A stretch of 64,000 nt of DNA from Bacillus sp. MM2020_1 (GCA_011250595.1 JAANMP010000013.1:1-64000); one strand, 5' to 3'. Positions 24,637-33,387 are shown, counted from the first letter of the stretch. Notes: generated by a model not told the origin, from the letters alone. Numbers and translations are program-made.

Positions 24637-25371
24637 TTATAAAGACCAATAAGTTAATGTATCAAAAATTCCTAATAGTAACATCAGAACTCCTGCAATC
24701 CTTTGAATCACCATCCCAAACTTTCTCCCTTTTTTCATTATCACTCCACTAGCACCGAGGTACCAAATGATAAAAATAAAAATCAATAGTGGAATAGCCG
24801 TTCCAATGGCAAATATAGGAGGCAATATAAACCCATAGGCACTAGACAATACGACTGGCATTAAGGTGACAAAGAAAAGTATAAACATAGTAGGACAGAG
24901 TGCTAGTGAAAAACTAAGTCCTAACATAAAAGAACCCAGAGGATTATCACTCTTGTATTCTTTTGATCCCTTTAATAAATTTATTGTTCCTTTTAATTTG
25001 ATAAAACCCAACATAAACAACCCAACAATAACTAATAAAGGTCCCATAATCTTCCGTAGCCACGGAAAATATAAAGTAAGATTTTGTTCAAATCCCCTTC
25101 CGAGCAGCCACACCAAAACACCTAACAAAGAAAATGCTACTACCTTCCCTAAAGTGAAAAAGAAAACATCCTTCCAAGCAATTTTCTTTTGAATAGAACG
25201 GTTACCATAAAGTGTTACAGCACTTATATTACCTGTGAGCTGACATGGTGCAAGAGCTCCTATAAGGCCTAGAATAAACGCAAAGACTATTGGCCATGAT
25301 TCTAAGCTATAGGCTATATTGGTAAACGGTTTACTTACAAATGAGCTAAATTGACTTAAAATACCGTACAT
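24637..25371 (-). CDS. CcdA/DsbD-like (TauE/SafE-type) membrane protein
   Basis: The 244-residue protein has about six membrane helices with two conserved cysteine motifs in helices one and four: IGALAPCQLTGN and LALCPTMF. This arrangement matches the DsbD/CcdA transmembrane family (also labelled UreH or TauE/SafE-like), which moves reducing power, or in some members copper, across the membrane. It lies between copper-island genes and has the shared promoter type. Thiol reduction of an exported copper protein is a reasonable inference, metal transport an alternative. Confidence 0.75.
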   Translation of the reverse strand: MYGILSQFSSFVSKPFTNIAYSLESWPIVFAFILGLIGALAPCQLTGNISAVTLYGNRSIQKKIAWKDVFFFTLGKVVAFSLLGVLVWLLGRGFEQNLTLYFPWLRKIMGPLLVIVGLFMLGFIKLKGTINLLKGSKEYKSDNPLGSFMLGLSFSLALCPTMFILFFVTLMPVVLSSAYGFILPPIFAIGTAIPLLIFIFIIWYLGASGVIMKKGRKFGMVIQRIAGVLMLLLGIFDTLTYWSL

Positions 25372-25404
25372 TTAATCACCTTAAATCATTAATTGATAGA
25401 CAAA

Positions 25405-25426
25405 AGCTTAACATAAAGTGATGCAG
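25405..25426 (-). promoter_or_regulatory. CTGCATC-N9-TAAGCT promoter (copy 5)
   Basis: On the minus strand TTTCTGCA (two mismatches at the end of the box) is followed at the same nine-base spacing by TAAGCT (25410-25405), 34 nt before the CcdA-like gene. It is the weakest of the six copies. Confidence 0.5.
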
Positions 25427-25508
25427 AAATTATGAAGAACAACTAAAAATGGTCGATAACTTTATTAGATTAAAAAGACAAATTATTAAAATTACACTTA
25501 CATTATAA

Positions 25509-25533
25509 AAAGGGCTTTGTTACCAAGCCCTTT
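25509..25533 (-). terminator. terminator after ydhK
   Basis: AAAGGGCTT (25509-25517) and AAGCCCTTT (25525-25533) form a perfect 9-bp stem with a 7-nt loop. Confidence 0.75.
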
Positions 25534-25555
25534 GTCATTTATTTGTTTTTACATG

Positions 25556-26128
25556 TTATTTGGTCGAAAGCTCACTTTCTGTTACCCATTTATGATTTTT
25601 AACTTTATCTCCGCCATTAACCGGAGTGTAATCAATCATATATACTGTTGTTTGTTCTGCTGAATCAATTTTCCCAGTTGCCCCCTTCATACCTTCCATG
25701 TGGTCAGCTTCTAAGATAACTTCTGTTCCAGGTTTTAATATATCACTAGCGGCATTCTTAATTTCTTCTTGAATAACCCATCTATGGTTATTCACTTTTT
25801 CTCCACCTGTGGTCGGAGTATAAGATACCGCGTATGCGGTTGTATCATATGCCCCCACTATCGTTGCTTTAGCATCATTCATACCTTGCATATGGTCGGC
25901 TTTGATTATTGCTTGACTTCCAACTTTATAGGTTGGATCATTTTTTCCCTTTAAACCTTTAGGGATTTCACCTGAACTTGAGTGGTTCATATGATCCATA
26001 TTCATACTTTTATGGTCCATATTTTTATTTTCATCCAAATTTTTCTCATTACTATTGTTAGCACACGCGGTTAACATTAGCATTAAGACAAAAGCAACAA
26101 ACCCTATAACCAATCTTTTACTTTTCAT
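25556..26128 (-). CDS. ydhK: YdhK-like lipoprotein (two DUF1541 domains)
   Basis: This 190-residue lipoprotein has a lipobox (LMLTAC, Cys near residue 22), a Met/His/Asp/Asn-rich stretch (MDHKSMNMDHMNHSSSG, about 37-53), and two copies of the DUF1541 repeat, each with KADHMQGM or EADHMEGM and ending in V-x-x-H-(R/K)-W-V. The Met/His residues suggest copper binding on the outer face of the membrane. It matches B. subtilis YdhK, whose function is not established. CAGGAGG precedes the start, and the shared promoter is only 31 nt upstream. Confidence 0.85.
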   Translation of the reverse strand: MKSKRLVIGFVAFVLMLMLTACANNSNEKNLDENKNMDHKSMNMDHMNHSSSGEIPKGLKGKNDPTYKVGSQAIIKADHMQGMNDAKATIVGAYDTTAYAVSYTPTTGGEKVNNHRWVIQEEIKNAASDILKPGTEVILEADHMEGMKGATGKIDSAEQTTVYMIDYTPVNGGDKVKNHKWVTESELSTK

Positions 26129-26158
26129 AATTACCTCCTGAAAATTGATATCAGGAGT

Positions 26159-26180
26159 ATTCTACAATAGATATTTGCAG
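26159..26180 (-). promoter_or_regulatory. CTGCAAA-N9-TAGAAT promoter (copy 6)
   Basis: On the minus strand CTGCAAA (26180-26174), nine bases, TAGAAT (26164-26159) in front of the YdhK gene. Confidence 0.65.
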
Positions 26181-26256
26181 AAATTATGGATTTAAAACAA
26201 TAAGCCAATTTATATAGTAGCTAACTTAGTAATTCCTATTTATTAATACTAAAGTT

Positions 26257-27027
26257 CTAAGCCCAAACCTCATCAAGAACTTCTCGGAATAAATCATCCA
26301 AAAGTGGGGTCATATCCTCTTTGGACACTTTAAGCGTTTTGGTGTATTCCTCAAGCCGGTTGATTTCTTTTTCTAAAAAATCATTAATTACCGTCACCTT
26401 TGGTTCGAGGTCTAACTCCTCCCCGCTGATTTTCCTCTCAAGCAAAGTATGGATTTCCTCCTTTAGCTGCCCCTGTTCTAGAAGTTCTTCTACCAATGTT
26501 TGAAATTCAATCGGCGGGACCGAATTATACCTTTCAATCCAAATACATGCTAAAACTGGTCGAAGGACATAGAAGTACTTTTTAATCTTCACATGATCGC
26601 CACGGAGATAATCACGAAAATTACCTTTTGCCATATTTAAATAATGATAGAGTGCTGATTGCGGTAAAAACACTTGATTTTGGATAGTTTTCAATTTATC
26701 TGCTAATGAAAAAGCTTGATAATAAACAATGCCCGAATGGAGCCATTCCATTAGCGGCGGATTGGATTTGCGGAATAACTTGAGTGCTTTTCGTAATTCC
26801 CAGCCATTAATGTCAAGAAGGTTATTTATCGGAAGTTCAATGACATCACGCTTTTGATCAATGCTTAGATACCAGTCCTTTTTGTGGATATAAATAAATC
26901 GAACATCGTAATCACTGTCCTTGGATGGAAAGCCCCAGGCTCTGCTCCCAGACTCGACTGCGAGACAAATTTTCACATCAAACTGTTCTTCAATTTTTTT
27001 AATTTCTGTTAGAATTTTTTCTTTCAT
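26257..27027 (-). CDS. nucleotidyltransferase-domain protein (YcgL/RlaP-like)
   Basis: This 256-residue protein has the minimal nucleotidyltransferase signature ESGSRAWGFPSKDSDYDVRFIY near residues 24-45, with the GS motif and the DxD metal site, in the style of pfam10127 (B. subtilis YcgL). The remaining sequence is helical with no second catalytic domain. Its start overlaps the end of pabC by 4 nt, so it is co-translated with the PABA genes, although no functional link is known. The substrate is unknown. Confidence 0.75.
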   Translation of the reverse strand: MKEKILTEIKKIEEQFDVKICLAVESGSRAWGFPSKDSDYDVRFIYIHKKDWYLSIDQKRDVIELPINNLLDINGWELRKALKLFRKSNPPLMEWLHSGIVYYQAFSLADKLKTIQNQVFLPQSALYHYLNMAKGNFRDYLRGDHVKIKKYFYVLRPVLACIWIERYNSVPPIEFQTLVEELLEQGQLKEEIHTLLERKISGEELDLEPKVTVINDFLEKEINRLEEYTKTLKVSKEDMTPLLDDLFREVLDEVWA

Positions 27028-27896
27028 AGGTATTCACTCCCTAAACAATGCCTTGACCAAAGACTTTTACAATAATAGCGATAGTCTTGATGGAGCTGTT
27101 GAACAATAGGTCCCTTTTGGCCAGGCAATTTATGCCCTTCAAAAGAAGTAATTGGTACAACTTCTTGAATGGAATTGGTGACAAACAGTTCATCTGCCTG
27201 AAGGGCGTTCTCAACGGTATAAAACCCCTCTGCCACACTTAAATTATTTTTCTTCCCTAATTCAATGACAAACTGCCGTGTAATTCCATTTAAAATACCA
27301 GTATTTACGGCTGGGGTATATAAGACTTTTCCTTTTAACCAAAAGATGTTAGAGACAATCCCTTCCGCTAGGTATCCATCCTTTGTTAAGAATATACCTT
27401 CGACGTCAGCGGCATTTCCGATTTCTCTTTTTGCCAGGATATTATTCATAAAATGATGGGACTTTATTCGTTCCTTACCTTCTGGGCTGTTTCGTCTTAG
27501 CTTTAATAAAACAGCCTTTTTTTCCACTAATTCCCCAGCAGGTGGTAACGGCTTAGGAAAAATAAGGATGTTCGGTTCCATGTAAGGTTCCACCTGCAAA
27601 CCAACGTCACCAATTCCAGCAGAAACATTTAAGCGGATATAGGCATTGGTTAAATTGTTTATTTCTAGTAACTCCTGTAAGTTTGAATACACTTCTTCTC
27701 TATCAAACCGGAAGCTAATGTTAAGCACCTCTAACCCCTTATTTAGACGCTCTAGATGATCATCTAATAAAAAGGGATGCCCTTCATATACTCGAAACGT
27801 CTCAAATAATCCCATTCCATATAAAAAACCATGATCAAAAGGTGAGATTTTTACCTCTTCTTTTTTTACAAATTGACCGTTAAAGTAGATATGCAT
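27024..27896 (-). CDS. pabC: aminodeoxychorismate lyase PabC
   Basis: This PLP-dependent fold-type IV enzyme (290 residues) converts aminodeoxychorismate to p-aminobenzoate for folate synthesis. Family marks are the N-terminal FNGQFVKKEE, SPFDHGFLYGMGLFETFRVY, the lysine in RIKSHHFMNNILAKR that holds PLP, and VTNSIQEVVPI near the C-terminus. A D-amino-acid aminotransferase-like role is the alternative for this fold, but the adjacent pabA and pabB settle the assignment. It starts 2 nt after the pabA stop. Confidence 0.92.
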   Translation of the reverse strand: MHIYFNGQFVKKEEVKISPFDHGFLYGMGLFETFRVYEGHPFLLDDHLERLNKGLEVLNISFRFDREEVYSNLQELLEINNLTNAYIRLNVSAGIGDVGLQVEPYMEPNILIFPKPLPPAGELVEKKAVLLKLRRNSPEGKERIKSHHFMNNILAKREIGNAADVEGIFLTKDGYLAEGIVSNIFWLKGKVLYTPAVNTGILNGITRQFVIELGKKNNLSVAEGFYTVENALQADELFVTNSIQEVVPITSFEGHKLPGQKGPIVQQLHQDYRYYCKSLWSRHCLGSEYL

Positions 27897-27898
27897 CT

Positions 27899-28492
27899 TT
27901 AATTACCCTGATGAATTGGTGCCGGTTTATAGTGATGGACAAAGTTCTGCAAAAGCTCTTTCCCTGAAGTAGTCATAATCGATTCCGGATGAAATTGAAC
28001 TCCTTCAATAGGTAATCCCTTATGACGGATTGCCATAATCTCCCCTTCTTTTGTCCAGGCAGAAATCTCAAAGCAATCTGGCAGAGTCTCGGTTTTGACA
28101 ATCAATGAGTGATATCGTGTTGCCGGAAAAGGATTCGGTAAACCTTGAAAGATCGTCTTTCCATCATGATACATATCAGATGTTTTACCATGCATAAGCC
28201 GTTCTGCTTGGACTACCTCACCTTGAAAAGCTTGGGCAATCGCCTGATGACCAAGGCATACGCCAAATATAGGTATTTTTCCTTTGAATGCTTTAATTGC
28301 CTCAAGGCTGATTCCCGCTTCATTTGGACTGCAAGGGCCTGGAGACACCATTAAGAAATCAGGCTGCAGTTTCGAGATTTCCTCAATTGACGTTTGATTA
28401 TTCCGTTTCACCACCAAATCTTCTCCTAGTTCCCCTAAATATTGAACTAGGTTAAAGGTAAAGGAATCATAATTATCTATCATAAAAATCAT
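27899..28492 (-). CDS. pabA: aminodeoxychorismate/anthranilate synthase glutamine amidotransferase PabA
   Basis: A class I glutamine amidotransferase of 197 residues that supplies ammonia to PabB. The catalytic cysteine is in GVCLGHQ and the His-Glu pair in [24 protein letters not shown] is the standard N-terminus. ATG at 28492 follows AGGAG at eight bases. In B. subtilis the same subunit (TrpG/PabA) also serves anthranilate synthase and is controlled by TRAP; here I see too few spaced GAG/TAG triplets around the start to suggest that. Confidence 0.93.
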   Translation of the reverse strand: MIFMIDNYDSFTFNLVQYLGELGEDLVVKRNNQTSIEEISKLQPDFLMVSPGPCSPNEAGISLEAIKAFKGKIPIFGVCLGHQAIAQAFQGEVVQAERLMHGKTSDMYHDGKTIFQGLPNPFPATRYHSLIVKTETLPDCFEISAWTKEGEIMAIRHKGLPIEGVQFHPESIMTTSGKELLQNFVHHYKPAPIHQGN

Positions 28493-28497
28493 CGCTG

Positions 28498-29889
28498 CTA
28501 CTCCTCTGCCATTTCTTTTGCCTTCCATAATGCGGCTGCTTTTTTCATCGATTCTTTATATTCATGCTTTGGATTAGAATCAATAACAATTCCAGCCCCT
28601 GCTTGAACATGTGCCATTCCATCTTTAACAAGCATCGTTCGGATAATAATATTTAATTCCAGATCACCGCTGAAATCAATCCAGCCAAGTGAACCTGTAT
28701 AAATTCCGCGTTGGACAGGTTCAAGTTCTTCTATTATTTCCATTGTCCGGACTTTAGGGGCACCTGTGATCGTTCCACCTGGGAAAGCAGCATTAATAAT
28801 ATCAGAGTTTGATTTATCATCAGCCAATTCCCCTCTTACATTAGAAACGATATGCATCACATGGGAGTATTTTTCAATCACCATAAATTCATTAACCTCA
28901 ACGGTCCCATACTTACATACCCTGCCAAGGTCATTGCGCTCTAAATCCACCAACATTACATGTTCCGCTCGTTCCTTTTCATTTTCAATTAATTCATTCG
29001 CAAGCATCGTATCTTCTTGGTCGTCCTTACCTCTAGAACGAGTTCCAGCGATTGGACGTGTACTTACTTCCTGTCCGTTCTTTTTAACTAGAAGTTCTGG
29101 TGATGCACTTACGAGTTGAAATTCTGGTGTATGGAGATAGGACATGTATGGTGATGGATTCAGGGACCTTAAGTGTTCATATACTTGAAGTGCCTTTACT
29201 TCAATCGGTTTTGATTGGCGAACAGCAAGGTTCACCTGGAACACATCACCTTGAGAAATATATTGTTGAATTTTTATTACTGCTTGTTTAAATTCCGCTT
29301 CCGTTAACGATACCTCTAGCTGGTCAGAGGTTATTTCTGTTGTTTTTGGCTGTTTATTTTCGACTGGTTCTTGAAGCCAGCATTGTTCCCAATAAGATAA
29401 CCGCTGATCAATATCGTGCTCATTTTCAGCCAAAATCATTATCCATAATTGTTCTTGGTCATGGTCATAAATAAACCATTCTTTCACAATGAAGAAGTAA
29501 ATTTCCGGCAAGCCTAAATCATCTTTTGCTATTTCAGGAAGTTCTTCTATGTATCTTGCATAATCATAGCTTATGTAACCAATCCCACCACCGAGGAAAC
29601 TAGGCAGACCTTCTATTTTATCTACATGATACTGGCTTAGCCAATCTGTTAGTAAGTGAAGTGGATTACCAATTAACCGTTCCGTCTTATTTAAAGTATT
29701 AATTTCAAGCTGATTGTTTTTCCCTTTAATAATCGTTTCGGGTTGAAAGGCAGCAATACTATAACGCCCCCCACGCCCACTCTCCAATAACACAAAATGT
29801 GTACTATTCTCACTTAGAGAGCGGAACTGACTAAAGAACCTTGAATAAGAATAAGAAATTTTTTTACTGTACAAATGAAGTTGACGCAA
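28498..29889 (-). CDS. pabB: aminodeoxychorismate synthase component I PabB
   Basis: The chorismate-binding subunit (463 residues from TTG at 29889) makes 4-amino-4-deoxychorismate with PabA. Core motifs are [45 protein letters not shown] and [20 protein letters not shown]; the N-terminal [19 protein letters not shown] is typical of this enzyme group. AAGGGG stands eight bases before the TTG; a GTG nine bases earlier abuts that site and is less likely. First gene of pabB-pabA-pabC-nucleotidyltransferase; sul, folB and folK, which follow in B. subtilis, are absent. Confidence 0.92.
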   Translation of the reverse strand: MRQLHLYSKKISYSYSRFFSQFRSLSENSTHFVLLESGRGGRYSIAAFQPETIIKGKNNQLEINTLNKTERLIGNPLHLLTDWLSQYHVDKIEGLPSFLGGGIGYISYDYARYIEELPEIAKDDLGLPEIYFFIVKEWFIYDHDQEQLWIMILAENEHDIDQRLSYWEQCWLQEPVENKQPKTTEITSDQLEVSLTEAEFKQAVIKIQQYISQGDVFQVNLAVRQSKPIEVKALQVYEHLRSLNPSPYMSYLHTPEFQLVSASPELLVKKNGQEVSTRPIAGTRSRGKDDQEDTMLANELIENEKERAEHVMLVDLERNDLGRVCKYGTVEVNEFMVIEKYSHVMHIVSNVRGELADDKSNSDIINAAFPGGTITGAPKVRTMEIIEELEPVQRGIYTGSLGWIDFSGDLELNIIIRTMLVKDGMAHVQAGAGIVIDSNPKHEYKESMKKAAALWKAKEMAEE

Positions 29890-29935
29890 ACAATCCACCC
29901 CTTACTGTTTCTCTTTATCCATCATACTTGAATTG

Positions 29936-29971
29936 GGTGTCAGGCACCACTGAAGATTGGTGCCTGACACC
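29936..29971. repeat. GGTGTCAGGCACC repeat pair (hairpin)
   Basis: GGTGTCAGGCACC (29936-29948) and its exact complement GGTGCCTGACACC (29959-29971) flank a 10-nt loop in the divergent pabB / response-regulator gap. The same 13-mer recurs four more times in this window. Confidence 0.8.
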
Positions 29972-30068
29972 GTGGAGTGAATTATTTTTTCGGTCATTAA
30001 TGAAGGATTTATTGTACTTGCTGTGGAAATTGGTAAATAAATTATTTGAATTTTCTGGAGGCTTGCTT

Positions 30069-30764
30069 ATGAAAAAGGATTCAATTTTGGTTGTTGAAGA
30101 CGAAGAAAAGATTGCAAGGTTACTGGAACTAGAACTTGAATACGAAGGTTATCATGTTACGAAAGTAGTGGACGGATTGGAAGCTTTTGCGGCCTATAAG
30201 AACGGAAACTGGGATTTAATTTTGCTGGATGTTATGCTTCCCGGCATAAGTGGGATTGAACTCCTTCGCCGTATTCGGCTAACTAACAAGACTACACCGG
30301 TTCTTTTACTGACTGCTAAGGGTTCTGTAGAGGATAAAGTTTCCGGTCTGGATTATGGAGCAAATGATTATATAACAAAGCCATTTCAAATTGAAGAGGT
30401 ACTGGCTCGAATCCGTGCAGCTTTACGGGTTAAAGTAGTCGAACAAACAGAAGAAGGTGGCAATTATTTGACATTCGCAGACTTAAAAATCAATCCAAAA
30501 ACAAGAGAAGTCTTTAGAGGTGAAGAATCAATTGATTTAACCCCTAGGGAATTCGATTTGTTGGTCTATTTAATGACGAATAAACGCCAGGTACTAAACA
30601 GAGATCAAATTTTAGAAGCTGTCTGGGGTTATGACTTTATTGGAGACACAAATGTAGTTGATGTCTATATCCGTTATGTCAGAAAAAAAATGGAACAGCC
30701 GAATAAACCTGCATTAATTCATACTGTCCGTGGTGTCGGATATGTCTTGAAGGAAGCAAAATGA
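30069..30764 (+). CDS. OmpR-type response regulator (YkoG-like)
   Basis: The 231-residue regulator has a receiver domain with the acidic VVEDEEK pocket, phospho-Asp in LILLDVMLPGISG, LLLTAKG and the ITKPFQIEE lysine, and an OmpR winged helix (DLTPREFDLLVYL, VLNRDQILEAVWG, DVYIRYVRKKM, RGVGYVLKEAK). ATG at 30069 is preceded by GGAGG at seven bases; the upstream in-frame extension is not coding. It overlaps the kinase gene by 4 nt. The pair plus a following PepSY-protein gene resembles B. subtilis ykoG-ykoH with ykoI/ykoJ. Confidence 0.9.
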   Translation: MKKDSILVVEDEEKIARLLELELEYEGYHVTKVVDGLEAFAAYKNGNWDLILLDVMLPGISGIELLRRIRLTNKTTPVLLLTAKGSVEDKVSGLDYGANDYITKPFQIEEVLARIRAALRVKVVEQTEEGGNYLTFADLKINPKTREVFRGEESIDLTPREFDLLVYLMTNKRQVLNRDQILEAVWGYDFIGDTNVVDVYIRYVRKKMEQPNKPALIHTVRGVGYVLKEAK

Positions 30765-32122
30765 AACTGAGCAATAAAATAAATTTGTACACTGCTGTAT
30801 TATTTACCGCCCTATTAATCATCATGAATATTTCTGTTTATTTCACCTTTAGCAAATTAATTCTCGATAGTGAGCTAAACACTGCAACAATGGAAATGGA
30901 AAAAACCGCCAATGATATTGGGAAATCACTAGGTTCCATTTCTGAAGCTGAACTTTTACGTTCTTACGTACCCCTTAATGGGATGATTCAATTTGTCACC
31001 ACTGAGAACAAGCCCATATCGACAGTCACAAGTCCTACCGAAAAAAATTTAGTTGAAAGAAAAGTGAAGTTTTCTAAAGGAGAAGTTAGTAACTTTATAG
31101 TTTTTCAAAAAAGGAATTATACCTTTGAGTCCATGCCGATTATATTATTAGACGGAAGTGTGGCAAATCTTCAAATTACAAAAAGCATTAAATCGGCAAC
31201 CGATAACTTAGAAATTTTGCGGCTGGTCCTGGTTTTAGTGACACTTCTCGCGATAATTCCTGTGGTTATTTCGAGCCGGATTCTTAGTAAACTGATAACT
31301 AACCCCGTTACTTCGATGATTAGGACAATGAAAGAAATTAGACACAGCGGCCATTTTAAGCGTTTAACTCTTGAAGGAAAATCCAAAGATGAACTGAATC
31401 AAATGAGCGAAACCTTTAACCATATGATTGAATTACTTGAAATAAATTACGAAAAACAAAAACAGTTTGTTTCTAATGCATCCCATGAATTTAAAACCCC
31501 ACTAACAATTATTGAGAGCTATGCTAGTCTTTTAAAGCGGCGTGGTTTAGCAGAAACAGAGCTTTTCTACGAGTCAATTGAAGCTATCCATTCAGAAGCA
31601 ATTCGCATGAAAGAAATGACCGAACAATTGTTACTGTTGGCCAAACATCACGAGCAGTGGAATATCCAAAGAGCTGCCATAAATCTTGGTGATTTCCTAC
31701 TTCAAACCATTAAGGACTTCCAAAGTGCATATAAAAGAGAAATCCAATTTCAACCAGGAAACAGTCTCCAGAAAACTGTAGTTACCGATGAAAAAAAACT
31801 AAAGCAACTATTGTACATCCTGCTAGATAATGCCCGGAAATATAGTGATGAAGCTATAACAGTCAGTTCTGGCCTGGAACACGGTGAGGCTTTTATTAAG
31901 GTAACCGACAAAGGAATCGGCATCAATAATGATGAAATGCCTAAGGTCTTTGATCGATTTTATCGTGTTGATCAGGCGAGAACCAGGAAAAAAGGCGGTT
32001 CGGGGCTTGGCTTATCATTGGCAAAGGAAATTGCCGATGCGATTGGTATCCGGATTCAACTTGAAAGTGAGGTGGGAATTGGAACCACGGCAACTCTTTT
32101 TTTTAAAACAGATAAAAATTAA
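30761..32122 (+). CDS. sensor histidine kinase (YkoH-like)
   Basis: A 453-residue membrane kinase with two transmembrane helices (about 9-31 and 153-173) enclosing an extracellular sensor of about 120 residues, a HAMP linker, the phospho-accepting H box in SNASHEFKTPLTIIESYASLL, N box LLDNARKYSDEA, G1 TDKGIGI and G2 KGGSGLGLSLAKEI. It starts inside the stop of the regulator gene, so the two are translationally coupled. The signal is not evident; the PepSY and Asp/His-rich proteins downstream point to envelope or cation stress, as an inference. Confidence 0.92.
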   Translation: MKLSNKINLYTAVLFTALLIIMNISVYFTFSKLILDSELNTATMEMEKTANDIGKSLGSISEAELLRSYVPLNGMIQFVTTENKPISTVTSPTEKNLVERKVKFSKGEVSNFIVFQKRNYTFESMPIILLDGSVANLQITKSIKSATDNLEILRLVLVLVTLLAIIPVVISSRILSKLITNPVTSMIRTMKEIRHSGHFKRLTLEGKSKDELNQMSETFNHMIELLEINYEKQKQFVSNASHEFKTPLTIIESYASLLKRRGLAETELFYESIEAIHSEAIRMKEMTEQLLLLAKHHEQWNIQRAAINLGDFLLQTIKDFQSAYKREIQFQPGNSLQKTVVTDEKKLKQLLYILLDNARKYSDEAITVSSGLEHGEAFIKVTDKGIGINNDEMPKVFDRFYRVDQARTRKKGGSGLGLSLAKEIADAIGIRIQLESEVGIGTTATLFFKTDKN

Positions 32123-32136
32123 TCCATTTCTCAGCA

Positions 32137-32160
32137 TTTTCTAATCTTTATATTAGAAAA
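32137..32160 (+). terminator. hairpin after the kinase gene
   Basis: TTTTCTAAT and ATTAGAAAA form a perfect 9-bp dyad around CTTTAT, 15 nt past the kinase stop. With no T-tract it may be an operator as much as a terminator; a TCTAATCTT word within it recurs before the gene at 32925. Confidence 0.4.
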
Positions 32161-32192
32161 TAAATGTACTAATCGTGGTGGGATGTGAAAAA

Positions 32193-32795
32193 ATGAACAA
32201 CAAAACAGGGATCTGGATTCTGTTAACCTCTCTATTAATTGTTGTCCTTCTCTTTATAAGTTGGCAGAAATTCGGAAATACCAATGTATCTGCTGAAATT
32301 TTAACCAAAGAGGAAGCACAAAAACTTGTCCAAGACCGATATCAGGGAACAGTTACACAAATAAAGCGAACCGACGAGCAATATGATATTGAATTAGAAA
32401 AAGAAGATAATTTATATCATATCAGTCTTGATGCATTAAGTGGAAAAGTCTTAGTGTTTTCAAAAAAAGGAACAAAGTCACAATCTCCTGTTCCTTCGAC
32501 AACTACGCCCCGCAATAATTCTTCTAAAAAACTTACTGAGGAAGAAGTTAAAGAAATTGCCAAAAAACAAGTGGATGGCGCCGTCGATCATGTTTTGCTC
32601 GAGACAAAAGGGGAACAAACCTATTATCTTGTACAAATTAAAACCAAAGATGACCGAGAAGCCGTTGTTCAAATACATGCGATTACAGGCAATGTTATGT
32701 CTGTTACATGGGATGATCATAGCAGCGATGATGATCATAAAAAGGATGACTCTAAAAATCGGAGCAAGGATGATAAAAAAGAAGATGATAACTAA
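32193..32795 (+). CDS. PepSY-domain membrane-anchored protein
   Basis: The 200-residue protein has one N-terminal membrane anchor (GIWILLTSLLIVVLLFISW) and two PepSY-like repeats: residues about 35-90 (LTKEEAQKLVQDRYQG ... YHISLDALSGKVL) and 115-175 (LTEEEVKEIAKKQVDG ... VVQIHAITGNVM). It ends in an Asp/Lys/His-rich tail (SSDDDHKKDDSKNRSKDDK). PepSY domains often inhibit proteases or act outside the membrane. Location just behind a two-component system matches B. subtilis ykoGH-ykoIJ. The ATG at 32193 is preceded by GGTGGG. Confidence 0.78.
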   Translation: MNNKTGIWILLTSLLIVVLLFISWQKFGNTNVSAEILTKEEAQKLVQDRYQGTVTQIKRTDEQYDIELEKEDNLYHISLDALSGKVLVFSKKGTKSQSPVPSTTTPRNNSSKKLTEEEVKEIAKKQVDGAVDHVLLETKGEQTYYLVQIKTKDDREAVVQIHAITGNVMSVTWDDHSSDDDHKKDDSKNRSKDDKKEDDN

Positions 32796-32839
32796 TTAAT
32801 CATAGAGTTGAAAGTTATGCACTAACAATAATTCTCACT

Positions 32840-32880
32840 AATTTCTAATGTTTCTCCCCTATTTGCTCTAATCTTCAGTG
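32840..32880 (+). promoter_or_regulatory. TCTAAT direct repeats before the repeat-protein gene
   Basis: TCTAATG (32844) and TCTAATC (32867) are spaced 23 nt, about two helical turns, upstream of the gene at 32925. This is the layout expected for an OmpR-type regulator, perhaps the YkoG-like one; it is not proven. Confidence 0.35.
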
Positions 32881-32924
32881 GATATTCTGTAAGTGTAGGA
32901 ACAAATACAAAGGAGGAATTATTA

Positions 32925-33344
32925 ATGAAAAACAAACTTATTGTTGGTGCATTATCAGGGTTACTTATATTGGGTGGAGCAGTGGGTGTGGGAGCTTCAA
33001 AAAATGATACACGGGTAGAGGACTCGATTCATAAGGAGGACAAAAACAGCAACACTAGGGATGATGCTAAGGCTGTTGATGGTGCACATCAAAACAGACA
33101 CAGCGGCGATGATGATAACAAAATCGATGACGGTGCTCATCAAAACAGACACAGTGGCGATGACGATAACAAGGCCGATGACGGTGCACCTCAAAACAGA
33201 CACAGCGGCGATGACGATAACAAGGCCGATGACGGTGCACATCAAAACAGACACAGCGGCGATGACGATAACAAGGCCAATGACGGCACTCATCAAAACA
33301 GACACAGCGGCGATGACGATACAAAAGCAGATGACGATAAATAG
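32925..33344 (+). CDS. small exported protein with five 17-residue Asp/His repeats
   Basis: The 139-residue precursor has a signal peptide (MKNKLIVGALSGLLILGG, ending near GVGA) and, from residue 53 to 137, five tandem 17-residue repeats of consensus G-A-H-Q-N-R-H-S-G-D-D-D-N-K-A-D-D. Substitutions between repeats are few (H/P, A/I, D/N, A/T). The mature protein is extremely hydrophilic and rich in Asp, His and Asn, suggesting cation binding outside the cell. AGGAGG precedes the ATG. I recognise no named family. Confidence 0.72.
   Translation: MKNKLIVGALSGLLILGGAVGVGASKNDTRVEDSIHKEDKNSNTRDDAKAVDGAHQNRHSGDDDNKIDDGAHQNRHSGDDDNKADDGAPQNRHSGDDDNKADDGAHQNRHSGDDDNKANDGTHQNRHSGDDDTKADDDK
33081..33335 (+). 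repeat. tandem repeat, 5 x 51 bp
   Basis: Five head-to-tail 51-bp units lie inside the preceding gene and keep its frame, each encoding one 17-residue repeat. The near-identical DNA leaves several frames open on both strands here; those frames are by-products. Confidence 0.9.
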
Positions 33345-33387
33345 ACAATGAAAAACTTGGGGAACATACCTCGGAATCTTTTTTTAT

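Noticed and set aside
28441-28545. TRAP site at the pabA start, as in B. subtilis
   Set aside because: Only a few GAG/TAG triplets occur and they are not evenly spaced.
29841-30068. N-terminal extension of the YkoG-like regulator
   Set aside because: It runs through the GGTGTCAGGCACC hairpin, has no receiver-domain match, and a good ribosome binding site supports ATG 30069.
33081-33335. CRISPR-like array
   Set aside because: Units are directly adjacent without variable spacers and encode in-frame protein repeats.
33067-33348. Long overlapping frames on both strands across the 51-bp repeats
   Set aside because: They are by-products of repeated DNA; only the plus-strand frame at 32925 has a ribosome binding site and signal peptide.
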